DNA of 64,000 nucleotides from Novipirellula galeiformis (GTDB lineage: Bacteria; Planctomycetota; Planctomycetia; Pirellulales; Pirellulaceae), in NCBI RefSeq assembly GCF_007860095.1, contig NZ_SJPT01000005.1:558001-622000 (forward strand), in the 5' to 3' direction. Positions 15,331 to 24,554 of this stretch are shown here, one piece after another (the first letter of the stretch is position 1; each line of letters starts with the position of its first letter). The position numbers and the translations under genes were made by a program. Under the pieces are notes generated by a model. The model saw nothing but the letters and a program-made list of their open reading frames with translations. It was not told the origin of the DNA and ran no database searches.

Positions 15331-17401
15331 CTTCACCACCTTCATTGATTAAATCGATTTCGACATATTCAACGGTTTTCATCCGGTGTTTCACTTTGCC
15401 CCTGGCGTCGCGGTAGGCCACTTTTTCTTTGACCTTCTGGACGCCCTTGACTCGGAACTTCGAGCCGCGAGGAAGCAATACTTCTTGCTCTCCCTTAAGC
15501 CCGCCAGCGTGGTCGCCAACGTCGATCGCGGAGGATCCTTTCGGCACGTTGACCTTGAACATCCGGGCGCCATCGCGAGCGAAATTATCAGCTCGGCTCT
15601 TGTCCTTGCTGGTCGATGTGTATGCGTGGTCGGAAAATTCAAGTCCTTCGATATTCCCGCTTTTCAAAGCTTCGTCGATGGCTGGAATCTTGGCAGCTCG
15701 AAACAATTGCTGATCGGTAGTGGTTTTGCTTTTGGCAATAGCTGAGTCCAGTTTCTGGATTGTTGCCTTGTTGCGAGTCCCCTTTCCGCTTCGAAGGTCG
15801 CCGTTGATCTCTTGGAATTTCCGGGTTGAGTACGCAGTCACTGCGTCCGCTTCCTGCTTAGTCAGTGGCTTAGCCTCTGGCTTCGCTTGTGCTTTTTCAC
15901 GCGGCTTCGGCTGCTGTTTTGTTCGCTCGCCTGCCTTGTCCATCTTTTGGGTGTTACCGCTTTTCTTGGTGGCTCCACCTTTGCCGCTTCCGATCCCCAG
16001 TTCCTTGCCGTCCGGCCCGCCCGCTCTCGCTTTACCATCGGGACCGATGAAGACTTTTTGGCCATCGTCTCCACTTCGCCAAAAGCCTTTCGACTTGTCG
16101 GCATCGGCACCCATTCGCAGCACACTTCGAGCCGCGTCGACAATCCGGCTGGCATCGAGCACGCCGCGGCCAACTGCGTCAACGGTGTCGAGACCGAAAC
16201 GCTGCGGTGACTGCTCTTGTCCGCCCCCTTGTTGCGGCTGCCCGTCTTCGCCTGGCCCCGCGTTGCTCTGTTGCTCCATCATCTGCTCAGCTAGCGGCTT
16301 GTGCTTGATTTCGTAATCGATCGCACGTCCCCAGTTGAGCATCACCAGCCGATCGAAGCATTGCTCGCGAAGGTCGGAGGTGATCGAGTCTACCCAGTCA
16401 TCGAGCGACGCGCAAAACGCCCCCATCGGAATCCGCTTTCCTGCCCAACCGCCGCCGCTGCCATCGGAATCAATCACGTCATCGGGGATGCCGATGCCCC
16501 CGCGAATCTCGGAGTCGAGATCCTTGGGGTATTGCAGAATGTGCTGAGGGTTGGCGGGCACGGTCGCGCGGGTGAGCGGCCATTTCTCGTTGCCCAGCTC
16601 GTCTCGAGTACTTGGCCGTGTCGTCACCGCTCCGGCTTGCAATTGCTCGATGATCTGGCGTGCAATGTCGCGGTTCGGGATCGGGTTGCCTTGATCGTCG
16701 TAAAAGTCGGAGCCCTCGGGGTAGCCCAGGTCGGTACCGCCGTACGCGTCTTTGTGCATAAATAGCCGGCGAACATCGACGGCTCCGCCAGGATGGCATT
16801 TATCAGCCCACGGTGAATACGCTCCCAGTAGTGCGCTCTGGCCATACGTCTCACCCGGCTCAGGTGCGTGAGCGTGGAACCATGCGTAAGGGAACGGCAA
16901 GTCAACGCTACCCACGTCAGCGACGCGATCAACGCGGACGCCCCATGGTTGGCTATCGGATTGGATCAATCGGCAGTCGACCGCCTGGCGGGGCTCGAGT
17001 CGATCGATCTCAACCAGCCCCTCACCTGATAGACGCATCGTGATCTCGCCAGCCGACCAACCCCAGACCTGTGCCGAGAGGATTCCCGAAAGGTGGTTGG
17101 TCCAGATCCGCTCGAGCTGGCGAAGAATGAATTTTGACACCTCGGGCGAATCGGATTCAATGCCGGGAATCCAGTTTTTCCCCTCTTTGTACGCCCACTC
17201 CACGCCGCTCACGGGTGCCGCGCGCATCGCCAGCGACAATCGCACTTGGCCATCGAGAAGCATCGTGCGAATCACGTCGAACGTAAACAGCGGCAAATCG
17301 CGTTGCTGGTTAAAAAATCCGTAGCTAACCGGTTCATATTTTCCGGTCTTTGGCTTCGTGTCGACTTCTGGTTTTCGTCTGCGATTGAATAGGTTGATCA
17401 T
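15323..17401 (-). CDS. Portal protein (Mu gp29/DUF935-like) fused to an ADP-ribosyltransferase domain
   Basis: In this 692-residue protein, residues 1-370 match the Mu gp29-like portal (VSGVEWAYKEG, WGWSAGEI, DRLEPRQA, GIGIPDDVI). Residues 370-510 are a Gln/Gly/Lys-rich linker. Residues 515-655 read as a mono-ADP-ribosyltransferase of the R-S-E class: R568 in LFRAA, T595-S-T-S598 in AYTSTS, and E638-Q-E640 in KGEQEVLLPRGSKFRV. Such enzymes move ADP-ribose from NAD+ to a protein side chain, often Arg. As part of the portal the domain would be a virion component and could enter the cell on injection or act at assembly. The portal assignment is good; the ART call rests on all three motifs being present in order. 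Confidence 0.82.
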   Translation of the reverse strand: MINLFNRRRKPEVDTKPKTGKYEPVSYGFFNQQRDLPLFTFDVIRTMLLDGQVRLSLAMRAAPVSGVEWAYKEGKNWIPGIESDSPEVSKFILRQLERIWTNHLSGILSAQVWGWSAGEITMRLSGEGLVEIDRLEPRQAVDCRLIQSDSQPWGVRVDRVADVGSVDLPFPYAWFHAHAPEPGETYGQSALLGAYSPWADKCHPGGAVDVRRLFMHKDAYGGTDLGYPEGSDFYDDQGNPIPNRDIARQIIEQLQAGAVTTRPSTRDELGNEKWPLTRATVPANPQHILQYPKDLDSEIRGGIGIPDDVIDSDGSGGGWAGKRIPMGAFCASLDDWVDSITSDLREQCFDRLVMLNWGRAIDYEIKHKPLAEQMMEQQSNAGPGEDGQPQQGGGQEQSPQRFGLDTVDAVGRGVLDASRIVDAARSVLRMGADADKSKGFWRSGDDGQKVFIGPDGKARAGGPDGKELGIGSGKGGATKKSGNTQKMDKAGERTKQQPKPREKAQAKPEAKPLTKQEADAVTAYSTRKFQEINGDLRSGKGTRNKATIQKLDSAIAKSKTTTDQQLFRAAKIPAIDEALKSGNIEGLEFSDHAYTSTSKDKSRADNFARDGARMFKVNVPKGSSAIDVGDHAGGLKGEQEVLLPRGSKFRVKGVQKVKEKVAYRDARGKVKHRMKTVEYVEIDLINEGGEDE

Positions 17402-17403
17402 GG

Positions 17404-17916
17404 TTAGCTTGCGGCTCGTGTTTTCTTGTCGACGTATCGTTGCATCGCATCGCTGCGAGCCTTGTTTGCTTTATCTTTGTCGCCTGTGGCGAGCATGACG
17501 ATGTCGTGGATGTAGGCGTAGTCGGTTGGGTCGAAATCGCCTCGATGTAGCGTGTCCTGCGCCTTGACGCGGTGGATATTCGCCAGCAATCCGGCTCGTT
17601 CGGTCTCGCTCAGCTGCCAAGGATTGATTCCGTACCAGAATGCGATCTCCGATTCGTCGGCGGTCTTCTTTTGTAAGATATCGATCGAGTTAAAGACAGC
17701 GATCCAGACAAGGAAGGCGGCTGTAGGGGTGCAGCCATCAAACCCTAGTGACTGCAATTTCTTGGCGAGTGACCTGAAAAACGCAGCGGTCGGCTTGACT
17801 CGACCGCCCTTTGTTTCAAGTCGATGCGAACGCTCGAGCGAACGGAATAATTTTTCACTTTCGAATAACTCAAGCGTTTCCGTTTTTTTCTTAGGTAATT
17901 TGAATTCAATATTCAT
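17404..17916 (-). CDS. Hypothetical protein upstream of portal
   Basis: This 170-residue, mostly helical, lysine-rich protein (MNIEFKLPKKKTETLELFES...) has no membrane segment or known motif. Its C-terminal part YIHDIVMLATGDKDKANKARSDAMQRYV is predicted helical. The gene overlaps the 562-residue structural protein by one base and ends two bases before the portal start. A small helical protein next to a tail gene could be a tail-assembly chaperone, but I cannot support that from motifs. Confidence 0.5.
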   Translation of the reverse strand: MNIEFKLPKKKTETLELFESEKLFRSLERSHRLETKGGRVKPTAAFFRSLAKKLQSLGFDGCTPTAAFLVWIAVFNSIDILQKKTADESEIAFWYGINPWQLSETERAGLLANIHRVKAQDTLHRGDFDPTDYAYIHDIVMLATGDKDKANKARSDAMQRYVDKKTRAAS

Positions 17917-19604
17917 TACGCTGGCTCCTCCTCCTCTTCATCAGGGACGAACGGTACCGGCGTAGTTGGCGAAGTCGACGGATTCTCAAGAGCCTCGTAT
18001 TCATGTACCCACCGCATCGAGTAGACCGGCTGACAATAGACCATCCCCAGGTACTTACGCACGGTCTTGTCTTTCTTCTTGATCAGAGGCGTTTCGGTAA
18101 AGTCGTTAAGATCGACGTCGGGGATCGGGTATCCAACTCGCTCGCAGTAGCCCTCCCAAGTGAAAGTGATGCCTGGGTGCCCCCGTGACACAACTGCGGC
18201 CGCCGCGCCGAGGTTGATCTCCGGAAGCGTGGCATCTTCGTCAAGGAAGTCATTGGTGTTGCGATTAACGACCGTCTCGCCAAGCGTGATCTGAACCAAA
18301 TTGAGGTAGCTGCGATCGTTGGTCAGGTTCGCATCAAAATGGATGTAGCTATTTTCAGCGGTTGGCTTCGTGTTGCAGAGCCCCGTGCTTTCACCATCCG
18401 GTGCGTTGGTCGGCAGATCGTTGTCGAGCGTGTAGCCTGGGTCGTCAGTGTTGCAAAGGTCGATCAGCTTTTCGTCGTCGTGGTGGTACTTGAGTTGCGA
18501 GATACCACGCTGCGACGTGATGTCATTCATGCTGGTTTTCCAGTCGGCCCAGTCGATTTCGAGCGAACGGAACATGCCGTTATCATTGAGCACGAAATCA
18601 AAATAATTGCTGCCTTTCGGGATCGTTCGCCACTGGGCCGTGAAAGCCAGCTTGTTGCCGAACAGCTCCTCGTCAATTTCAAGGTGATCCAGGAATCTCG
18701 TCATGTTGGTCGGCACTGCGGACCAACGCTTTGAAATGATCGCTTGAAAAATCTGCCACGCCCGCACTCGCGGTTGATTCTGTGCGAGCTCGACCTCGAC
18801 CGACATTGAGCTGTCGATGCGGTCACGGCTGTATGGGTTGACTCGCGTTCGGTGAGATCCAGAGATGTCGACTACGCCAGCGGGCCAGCCATTGGGCGAC
18901 TCAATCTCAGTGTCGGTGATAACGAAATCGAGCCGCGATTTGTCCTCGGAGATTTGGAACATTTGCTCACGTTGAAAATTGTCGATCTTTCCAATGGCAA
19001 TTTTGTCGCGGTATTCGTCGGCGGAATCAGGGATGCCGTCGTATTCATCACGAGTCATGGCGATGATCAAGTGGCCAGCAATCGAACGAGTTGTGAAACC
19101 TTTCCGGTTGACGGTGTAGGTGACCGAATAAGCCATCGTCATCACGCCGTCGTAGCGAGCGCCGGAACACTCAGGCACGTGAACGTCACATTCCCAAACG
19201 CACTCAGCGGCTCCGGTGTGGCCGATCGGCAGCCAGGAGATCATGCGAGGCTTTGGACCAAACGCAACGTCTCGCACCTCAACCTCTTCCTCCTCCGCGT
19301 CGTTGAAGTTGACGCGAATTGAGGGGCCGAACCCCTTTTGAGATAGCTCGAATTTCTTTCCAGGTTTGCTCAGTCGCTGGCGAATCGCTTCGACGTGCGA
19401 ATCCTGATCGCTGTAGTCGTCGTTTGGTGCAATGATCGCCTTGGCTGTGACCTTGTGTTTAATGTAGGAGACCGTGCGTTCGGTGGCGTCATATACCATT
19501 TCGCTCGACACGTCGACGTGCGTAAGGGAACCGAAGGTGTAGCCGTTGTAAAACAGCACGCCATGGTCAATAGAGTCTTCGGGTGATGGTTCTGGATCTG
19601 TCAT
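17916..19604 (-). CDS. Virion structural protein, tail/baseplate region
   Basis: The 562-residue protein starts with an acidic stretch, then a beta-rich domain (VLFYNGYTFGSLTHVDVSSEMVYD...RTVSYIKHKVTAKAII) that looks like a tail-tube-fold or baseplate protein. Its end is poly-acidic (PDEEEEEPA). It directly follows the tape-measure-like gene by one-base overlap, a position usual for distal tail or baseplate proteins. No enzyme motif is seen. Confidence 0.55.
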   Translation of the reverse strand: MTDPEPSPEDSIDHGVLFYNGYTFGSLTHVDVSSEMVYDATERTVSYIKHKVTAKAIIAPNDDYSDQDSHVEAIRQRLSKPGKKFELSQKGFGPSIRVNFNDAEEEEVEVRDVAFGPKPRMISWLPIGHTGAAECVWECDVHVPECSGARYDGVMTMAYSVTYTVNRKGFTTRSIAGHLIIAMTRDEYDGIPDSADEYRDKIAIGKIDNFQREQMFQISEDKSRLDFVITDTEIESPNGWPAGVVDISGSHRTRVNPYSRDRIDSSMSVEVELAQNQPRVRAWQIFQAIISKRWSAVPTNMTRFLDHLEIDEELFGNKLAFTAQWRTIPKGSNYFDFVLNDNGMFRSLEIDWADWKTSMNDITSQRGISQLKYHHDDEKLIDLCNTDDPGYTLDNDLPTNAPDGESTGLCNTKPTAENSYIHFDANLTNDRSYLNLVQITLGETVVNRNTNDFLDEDATLPEINLGAAAAVVSRGHPGITFTWEGYCERVGYPIPDVDLNDFTETPLIKKKDKTVRKYLGMVYCQPVYSMRWVHEYEALENPSTSPTTPVPFVPDEEEEEPA

Positions 19605-21811
19605 TACGGAACTCGATTCGGTTTGACTCCGCCACCGCCACCGCCACCGCCTTGGTTTCTGGCAACGACGTTTGCGAGCTCTTGCATGAATTGGTCCATC
19701 CCGCGTCCGGGGAGTGGCGTGTTGTCTTTCCCAAGGTCGTCGATAGCCTTCTTAACCTTAGTGAGCGCCTCGATGTATTCGAGCGACTCTTTCGTGCGAT
19801 CCATCCCCGAAAACGGAATGTAGGTAACCAGCACGTCAAGGCCTTCTTTTGCAGCCTCAACCACGCGGACGCCAAGCGTTAGGGTGTCGGCAATCACTTC
19901 AATTGTCGGTGCCAAACTTGATGCCAGCAGGTCATAAATCTTGGTTTGCAAATCGTACACAGCGTCATCAAGTCGAGCCTTTGCCGATTCGACACGAGCC
20001 ACGTCGGGCCCAATTTTTTCGGCTCGCTCTACACGGCTGGAGAATCGCTCCGCCTCCGCTTCTGCTCTTGCCGCAGCAACCGGTCCAGACACGTCCTCAA
20101 GCTCGTTGCCCATCGCCTGGAATCGATTGACGACAGCCAGGAATGCGACGAGCATCAGGCCCGCTGCTGCTGTTACCGCACCGATCACCAACGCGAGTGG
20201 ACCAAGTGCGGCGGTGACTCCTGCGATTGCGGCTGCGGCACTTCCGGTCGCGGCTGCTCCGGCGCCGGTGGCTGCGGCAGCTCCGGCTCCGGCCCCGGTG
20301 GCCGATCCAGCCGATGCGGCACCGATTCCGACTCTCGCGGCAACCCTCGTGGCAAATCCACCCACGGCACGACCAGCACGGCTACCAGCGACCTTGCGTC
20401 CAGTGCTTGATGCAGCACGACCGACGCGGCTCTTTGCGACTCGCGATCCAATCGCACTGGCGTGTTTCTTGACGCTCGACCTAGCGTTGCTCGCGGCACG
20501 ACCAACGCGGCTACCGGCAACCTTGGCTGATACGCGGCGAGTCGTGTTTACCGCAGCATCTTTAGCGCGTCGAGCCACCTTTCGCGGGTGAAGCTTTTCC
20601 ACTCGCGATCGGACACGTCCAGCGATTTCCCTCGCTCGAACCGTTGTCCTTTCCACTCTCTCGCTTTTCGCAACACGGTCAACCACGCGATCGCGAGTGC
20701 TTCGGATCGCGTCGGTAATCCGTTGGACGACCGACATTTTATCCTGGGTCGACTTAATCGACTCCTCGGTGCTCTTGCTTGTCTCCTTCGACGATTCCTC
20801 ACGCGACGACTCTTCTCGTGATTCATCGCGAGAGTTTTCTCGATTCGACTCGATTGACTTTTCGCGTGATTCCTCTCGTGATGCCTCACGGCTTTCCGTG
20901 TTCGTTTCGCTCGCTCTTTCGATTGTGGATTCGCGAGACGATTCCTCACGCGACGATTCACGATCGACCTTTTCCGACCGACTAACTGATTCATCCGGCT
21001 CAGGCCTGGCCTTTGGTCCCGATGCGTCCGACGATGGCTCACGCACGATCTCACGCACGACTTCACGCGAAGTGTCTCGTGAGTGGTCGGTTGCTTGCCG
21101 TGACTCCTGGCGGCTCTCGCGGTCGCGATCAGCTCGCGCAGTGTGCGTCCGCTGGTCGTCTCGTTCGGTTTCGGTTTGGTGGTCCGCTCTTACGCGATCA
21201 CCAGCGGTGCGAGTGCTCTGTCGATCGTCTCGGCTTGACTTGGTGTGCGACTCAACCCGCTCGCTTCGTTCGATACGGCTAGCGGCCCGGCCAGCAAAGA
21301 ATCCGACCAGTGAACGAGCGATGTCTCGCGGGGACAACCAGTTTTTGACGCCTCGCAAGGCATTGCCAAGCTCGCGAAAGTCGTCTCGCTTTGGGTCGTC
21401 TGGCGGGGTCTCGGATTTCGCATCAGGGCCTGGCGGCTCGGCTCGATCGACCGAAGCATTATTCTCTGGTGTACCTCCGTCCGGTCGCTCCGTCCGATCA
21501 GGAGGCGTGAGCGTTGACCGATCGTTGATCTCCGTCGCCTGCCGGTTGATCAGCAACGCGAGGTCCCGAATGATCCGGTCTAGATTCGCGTCGATGTCGC
21601 GACTTGACGCCGGGCTTGAGTTCCCCGTGCGTTCCCCTTGGTGATCGCTGGCCCGGGTCGGCTCATCGCTTTCCCATGGCTGCGATTCTCGGCTACCTGT
21701 CGCCTCGGGTGTGTGCGGACGGGTAGCAGTGCCAGCGTCTGCGGCTCGATCCGAAGCGGTGGTTGATGTTTCACCGCCATCTACCAATACAACTTCGATC
21801 TGAGTGGACAA
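19604..21811 (-). CDS. Tape-measure-like protein with Ser-Arg-Glu repeats and basic repeats
   Basis: The 735-residue protein has three parts. Residues 150-340 consist of repeated SRE/ESRE/SREES units. Residues 370-490 form a strongly basic, H1-like repeat region (VGRAASNARSSVKKHAS, GSRVAKSRVGRAASSTG). Residues 490-570 are Ala/Gly-rich and end in a hydrophobic segment (ALGPLALVIGAVTAAAGLMLVAFLAVV), followed by a helical C-terminus and eight consecutive Gly. Placement after the small tail genes and the hydrophobic centre fit a tail tape measure; the repeats and DNA-binding-like basic part are unusual for it. Long antisense frames over this gene arise from the repeats. Confidence 0.6.
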   Translation of the reverse strand: MSTQIEVVLVDGGETSTTASDRAADAGTATRPHTPEATGSRESQPWESDEPTRASDHQGERTGNSSPASSRDIDANLDRIIRDLALLINRQATEINDRSTLTPPDRTERPDGGTPENNASVDRAEPPGPDAKSETPPDDPKRDDFRELGNALRGVKNWLSPRDIARSLVGFFAGRAASRIERSERVESHTKSSRDDRQSTRTAGDRVRADHQTETERDDQRTHTARADRDRESRQESRQATDHSRDTSREVVREIVREPSSDASGPKARPEPDESVSRSEKVDRESSREESSRESTIERASETNTESREASREESREKSIESNRENSRDESREESSREESSKETSKSTEESIKSTQDKMSVVQRITDAIRSTRDRVVDRVAKSERVERTTVRAREIAGRVRSRVEKLHPRKVARRAKDAAVNTTRRVSAKVAGSRVGRAASNARSSVKKHASAIGSRVAKSRVGRAASSTGRKVAGSRAGRAVGGFATRVAARVGIGAASAGSATGAGAGAAAATGAGAAATGSAAAAIAGVTAALGPLALVIGAVTAAAGLMLVAFLAVVNRFQAMGNELEDVSGPVAAARAEAEAERFSSRVERAEKIGPDVARVESAKARLDDAVYDLQTKIYDLLASSLAPTIEVIADTLTLGVRVVEAAKEGLDVLVTYIPFSGMDRTKESLEYIEALTKVKKAIDDLGKDNTPLPGRGMDQFMQELANVVARNQGGGGGGGGVKPNRVP

Positions 21812-21840
21812 GGGAAGGCTTTACATGCGAGAGGGTTTGG

Positions 21841-22152
21841 CTATCGAGCGATCTGTTTTGCGAGATCCTTGACGCTCGCGTTGAATTTATCGTTCACGAT
21901 CCCCCACACCCTCGCGGCCACCGTTGGCGTTGCGACAGGGCAGCCAATCGCCACCAACTCCTTGCCAAGGTCGGCGAAGAAAGCAGCGTTGCCCTGGATG
22001 ATGCCGGACTTCTGGACAAGCTTGTGCTTGTCCTCGATTCGTTCGCACGTGAGCTTGACTGTGATTAAGTCAGTATCCCACGAGTGGGACTTCTCCCCAT
22101 CACGAAACACAAATGAGAGGTTTCCAGAATCGAGTTCGATCGGCTTGGGCAT
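21841..22152 (-). CDS. Small tail-region protein (tail-assembly-chaperone position)
   Basis: The 103-residue product (MPKPIELDSGNLSFVFRDGE) is compact and helical in its second half (FADLGKELVAIGCPVATPTVAARVWGIVNDKF). Start ATG 22152 has AAGAAG just upstream; the much longer open frame beginning at 22380 overlaps the previous gene and is not used. Its location between the tube-like gene and the tape measure is where tail assembly chaperones sit. No frameshift partner was seen. Confidence 0.5.
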   Translation of the reverse strand: MPKPIELDSGNLSFVFRDGEKSHSWDTDLITVKLTCERIEDKHKLVQKSGIIQGNAAFFADLGKELVAIGCPVATPTVAARVWGIVNDKFNASVKDLAKQIAR

Positions 22153-22210
22153 ACTTCTTATCAGGGGAGAGGGGAGCAATGGGGACACGCAACGATCTGT
22201 TGCTTGCCAA

Positions 22211-22726
22211 CTAGGCAACGGTTCCAAATAGTCCAGTGGACATTTCTGGGTAGATCCGCTGGCGAATCGGAACCTCGCGAAGGTCGGGAGCGAAAAGGAT
22301 TTCAACGGGGAACCCTTCCGCCAAGATCGCGAGCGGCAACGTGATCGTAGATGGCCCGTCCTCGGATGCTGACGTGCCACTGACTGCGGTCAACACGAGA
22401 GACTTGGCGATGGGTGTGCCTTCGGATGAGCCATCACCACGCACCACCAGCTTGCCGATCTTCCCAAGTGTCAGTGCCGTGCCTGGGGTGCTGGCAAACG
22501 GCTCGGAGCATTCCGCCACGGCAGCCGCCAACGCTTCGATCAACCGATAGCTAATGAATTGCTCACGACCACGGTACACGGCATCTTGCGGGGTGTCACC
22601 GCCAGCATCGCCAGTGATGAGCCGCTGAAAGAATTGATGCGACAGCGTAAAGCCCTCGGCGGTTTGGCCGAGTGCCTTGGCGTTATAGGTCGCGGTGTAT
22701 TGGCCTGCTACAAAGTTACCGGACAT
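22211..22726 (-). CDS. Probable major tail (tube) protein
   Basis: This 171-residue beta-rich protein begins MSGNFVAGQYTATYNAKALGQTAEGF and contains small-residue strands (STITLPLAILAEGFPVEILFAPDL). Its size and position between the head-tail completion genes and the tape measure fit a tail tube protein. There is no direct sequence signature for the family, so the call is positional. Confidence 0.5.
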   Translation of the reverse strand: MSGNFVAGQYTATYNAKALGQTAEGFTLSHQFFQRLITGDAGGDTPQDAVYRGREQFISYRLIEALAAAVAECSEPFASTPGTALTLGKIGKLVVRGDGSSEGTPIAKSLVLTAVSGTSASEDGPSTITLPLAILAEGFPVEILFAPDLREVPIRQRIYPEMSTGLFGTVA

Positions 22727-22781
22727 GGTGCGATCTCAAAATCTAAAATTGAAATGGTGAAAAAACTTGCGGCGAAAATTC

Positions 22782-23273
22782 TTAGTAATCGCCTTCGTCG
22801 TCGTTGTCGTCAGGTACTTCGGGGAGCCGGTCGGCAGCCGCAAGCAACTGGTCTTGGCTGACCTGCTGTCGCTTCGCCTTTTCAATCAGGCTCATGCCCT
22901 TGGGGTGGATTAGGAGCAGCGATTCGGCTTTCGCGAGACAACCAGGGCAGTTCGCGACCTTCGGGTTGTCAGTCACCGCTTCGTCGTTCGAGACCGTGGC
23001 GAGATATGCTCGCTTTGAGTCGCAAGCGATCACGTAGCGAACGCCGCCGTTGCCGCGGACTGGGCCATCGGGGTCGGGAACCAGCATGTGCGTGAGCGTC
23101 ATCACACCGACCATGGGTGCAGAGTTCGCGCCGCATTTCGGGCAGGAGAACAAGTCGTGCTCAACCTTGAACCGAAATTCTTGGTTTGATTTTTCGCGGC
23201 AGCGAGGGTTCCGGCAAAAGCCGGTCACTGGCTGGCTTAAAACCCGATCTTCGGGAACAATGATACCGCTCAT
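22782..23273 (-). CDS. Zinc-finger protein in the tail module
   Basis: The 163-residue product contains C-x4-C (CRNPRC) and CPKC within the first 50 residues, and CPGC near residue 105, enough for two zinc sites. The C-terminus is acidic (DDNDDEGDY). It overlaps the terminator-like gene upstream by four bases. Zinc proteins of this kind are uncommon among tail genes; it may be a regulator carried in the operon. Confidence 0.5.
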   Translation of the reverse strand: MSGIIVPEDRVLSQPVTGFCRNPRCREKSNQEFRFKVEHDLFSCPKCGANSAPMVGVMTLTHMLVPDPDGPVRGNGGVRYVIACDSKRAYLATVSNDEAVTDNPKVANCPGCLAKAESLLLIHPKGMSLIEKAKRQQVSQDQLLAAADRLPEVPDDNDDEGDY

Positions 23274-23833
23274 GCTTGTTGCCTTCGTGTCATGACAAAT
23301 CGTGCGCCAGAGAATTTCACACCCCGACGAATCGCAAGCGTTGGATCACCCTTTGCGGTGCTGCTTGCTGCGTCGTAGGGGTCTTTGAAAACCGGCTGGG
23401 GTTTAGTGTCGGCGGAGTCAAATTTCAGCGGCTCCAGGAAACCTTCGCGGCTGCCGAGGGTGCTGATATTTGAGGTCGCCAGGTTCATTGGTTCGTAGCG
23501 AAAATCAATCGCGTCCATCACTGCCGTTAGGTCGGCATTAAGTCCGCGTGTCCTCTCGAGCAAAACGCTGCGTCTGCGATCGCGTGGTACGTCACCCATC
23601 CGGTGATAGACGACCACGCGGACCGACAACAACAGGTCAATCGCTCCGCCGCTTCGCGCGTGATGCTTGCCAGCGACAAGCCCAGCGGACGAAACGCTAA
23701 AGTGCTTCGCCGACGAAATCGCCGGTACTGTTTCGTCATCTAGCTCAACATCGCATTGGCTCTCATTGAGTTTCAGTTTCGTTCGCAACGTATCGCGGAC
23801 AGCCTCAAGCAAGGCGGTTTCGGCTTCAATCAT
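23270..23833 (-). CDS. Tail-completion/terminator-like protein
   Basis: The product of 187 residues starts MIEAETALLEAVRDTLRTKLKLNE; this start overlaps the previous gene by eight bases and is preferred to the longer open frame from 23863. The body has the size and strand-helix mix of tail terminator proteins and follows the virion-morphogenesis gene, as in Mu-like and lambda-like tails. No definitive motif. Confidence 0.5.
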   Translation of the reverse strand: MIEAETALLEAVRDTLRTKLKLNESQCDVELDDETVPAISSAKHFSVSSAGLVAGKHHARSGGAIDLLLSVRVVVYHRMGDVPRDRRRSVLLERTRGLNADLTAVMDAIDFRYEPMNLATSNISTLGSREGFLEPLKFDSADTKPQPVFKDPYDAASSTAKGDPTLAIRRGVKFSGARFVMTRRQQA

Positions 23834-24554
23834 GCCTGCCCCCAATTGCGTGCTCAAGTGCAATCGTGATTGCTCGTTCTCCGGTCAACGCCCATCGGTC
23901 ACGCCACACCTGTGGAGCCTCGCCTTTCGGCAAGAATGGTCGCTTTCCGTTTTGATGAGCAGCTGCGTAAGGGACGTTCGTCCCCACGATCACGCCGCCC
24001 AAAATCGTCTTAAATATCTGATCGGAGTTGCTGCCAACTTCGCCCGGCGAGAGGCTGTTGAGCAGCACGCCAGTGTCTCGCAAAATCTCGTGAGGAATGT
24101 TCGCATACTCAGCAATCTTCGTCTTGCCGCCCTCTGCTTTGACTGTCGCCCACGCGATTTTCGCCGCCCTCGCCTTCGCGGCCCCCAGCGGCATTGAAGC
24201 CGCAAATCGAGCCAACCGAGTGCCGTAAATCTCTCGCCATCGTTTGAGTTGTCGCCTGGTCAGCAAGCCATCCTTGCCACCCGGTGCGTGCCCCTTTCCT
24301 TTGGGTGCTCGGCGTCCGTAGGCTAAGGTTGCCGGTGCGAGCGGAGGCCATTTAACCCCGTCCTCTCCGGTGCCGCCTTTTGCCTTGCGAACGAAGTCGT
24401 CGTGAATGTCGGACAGGGCGGCCATGCCGATCGAACGGTGAACGCCCTGTGCTAAAATCGCGTGCGACGCGCCACGCCCGGTCAAGCTTTGAATCACTTG
24501 ACGTACAAGCGTGGCAGCGTCAGCACGCGACCCCCTGAAGTACACTTTAGCCAT
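23826..24554 (-). CDS. Phage virion morphogenesis protein (Mu gpG-like)
   Basis: The 242-residue protein ends with the family pattern: ILRDTGVLLNSLSPGE, then IVGTNVPYAAAHQNG and PFLPKGEA. This is the Mu gpG/P2 S family, involved in joining head and tail. Start ATG 24554 overlaps the upstream stop by eight bases. The long basic central region (QLKRWREIYGTRLARF...) is typical in length for planctomycete and alpha-proteobacterial versions as far as I recall. Confidence 0.75.
   Translation of the reverse strand: MAKVYFRGSRADAATLVRQVIQSLTGRGASHAILAQGVHRSIGMAALSDIHDDFVRKAKGGTGEDGVKWPPLAPATLAYGRRAPKGKGHAPGGKDGLLTRRQLKRWREIYGTRLARFAASMPLGAAKARAAKIAWATVKAEGGKTKIAEYANIPHEILRDTGVLLNSLSPGEVGSNSDQIFKTILGGVIVGTNVPYAAAHQNGKRPFLPKGEAPQVWRDRWALTGERAITIALEHAIGGRHD

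Noticed and set aside
20697-21644. Long plus-strand frame opposite the tape-measure-like gene
   Set aside because: The Ser-Arg-Glu repeats give an open complementary frame (Asp-Ser-Arg); the minus-strand gene fits the operon with exact overlaps.
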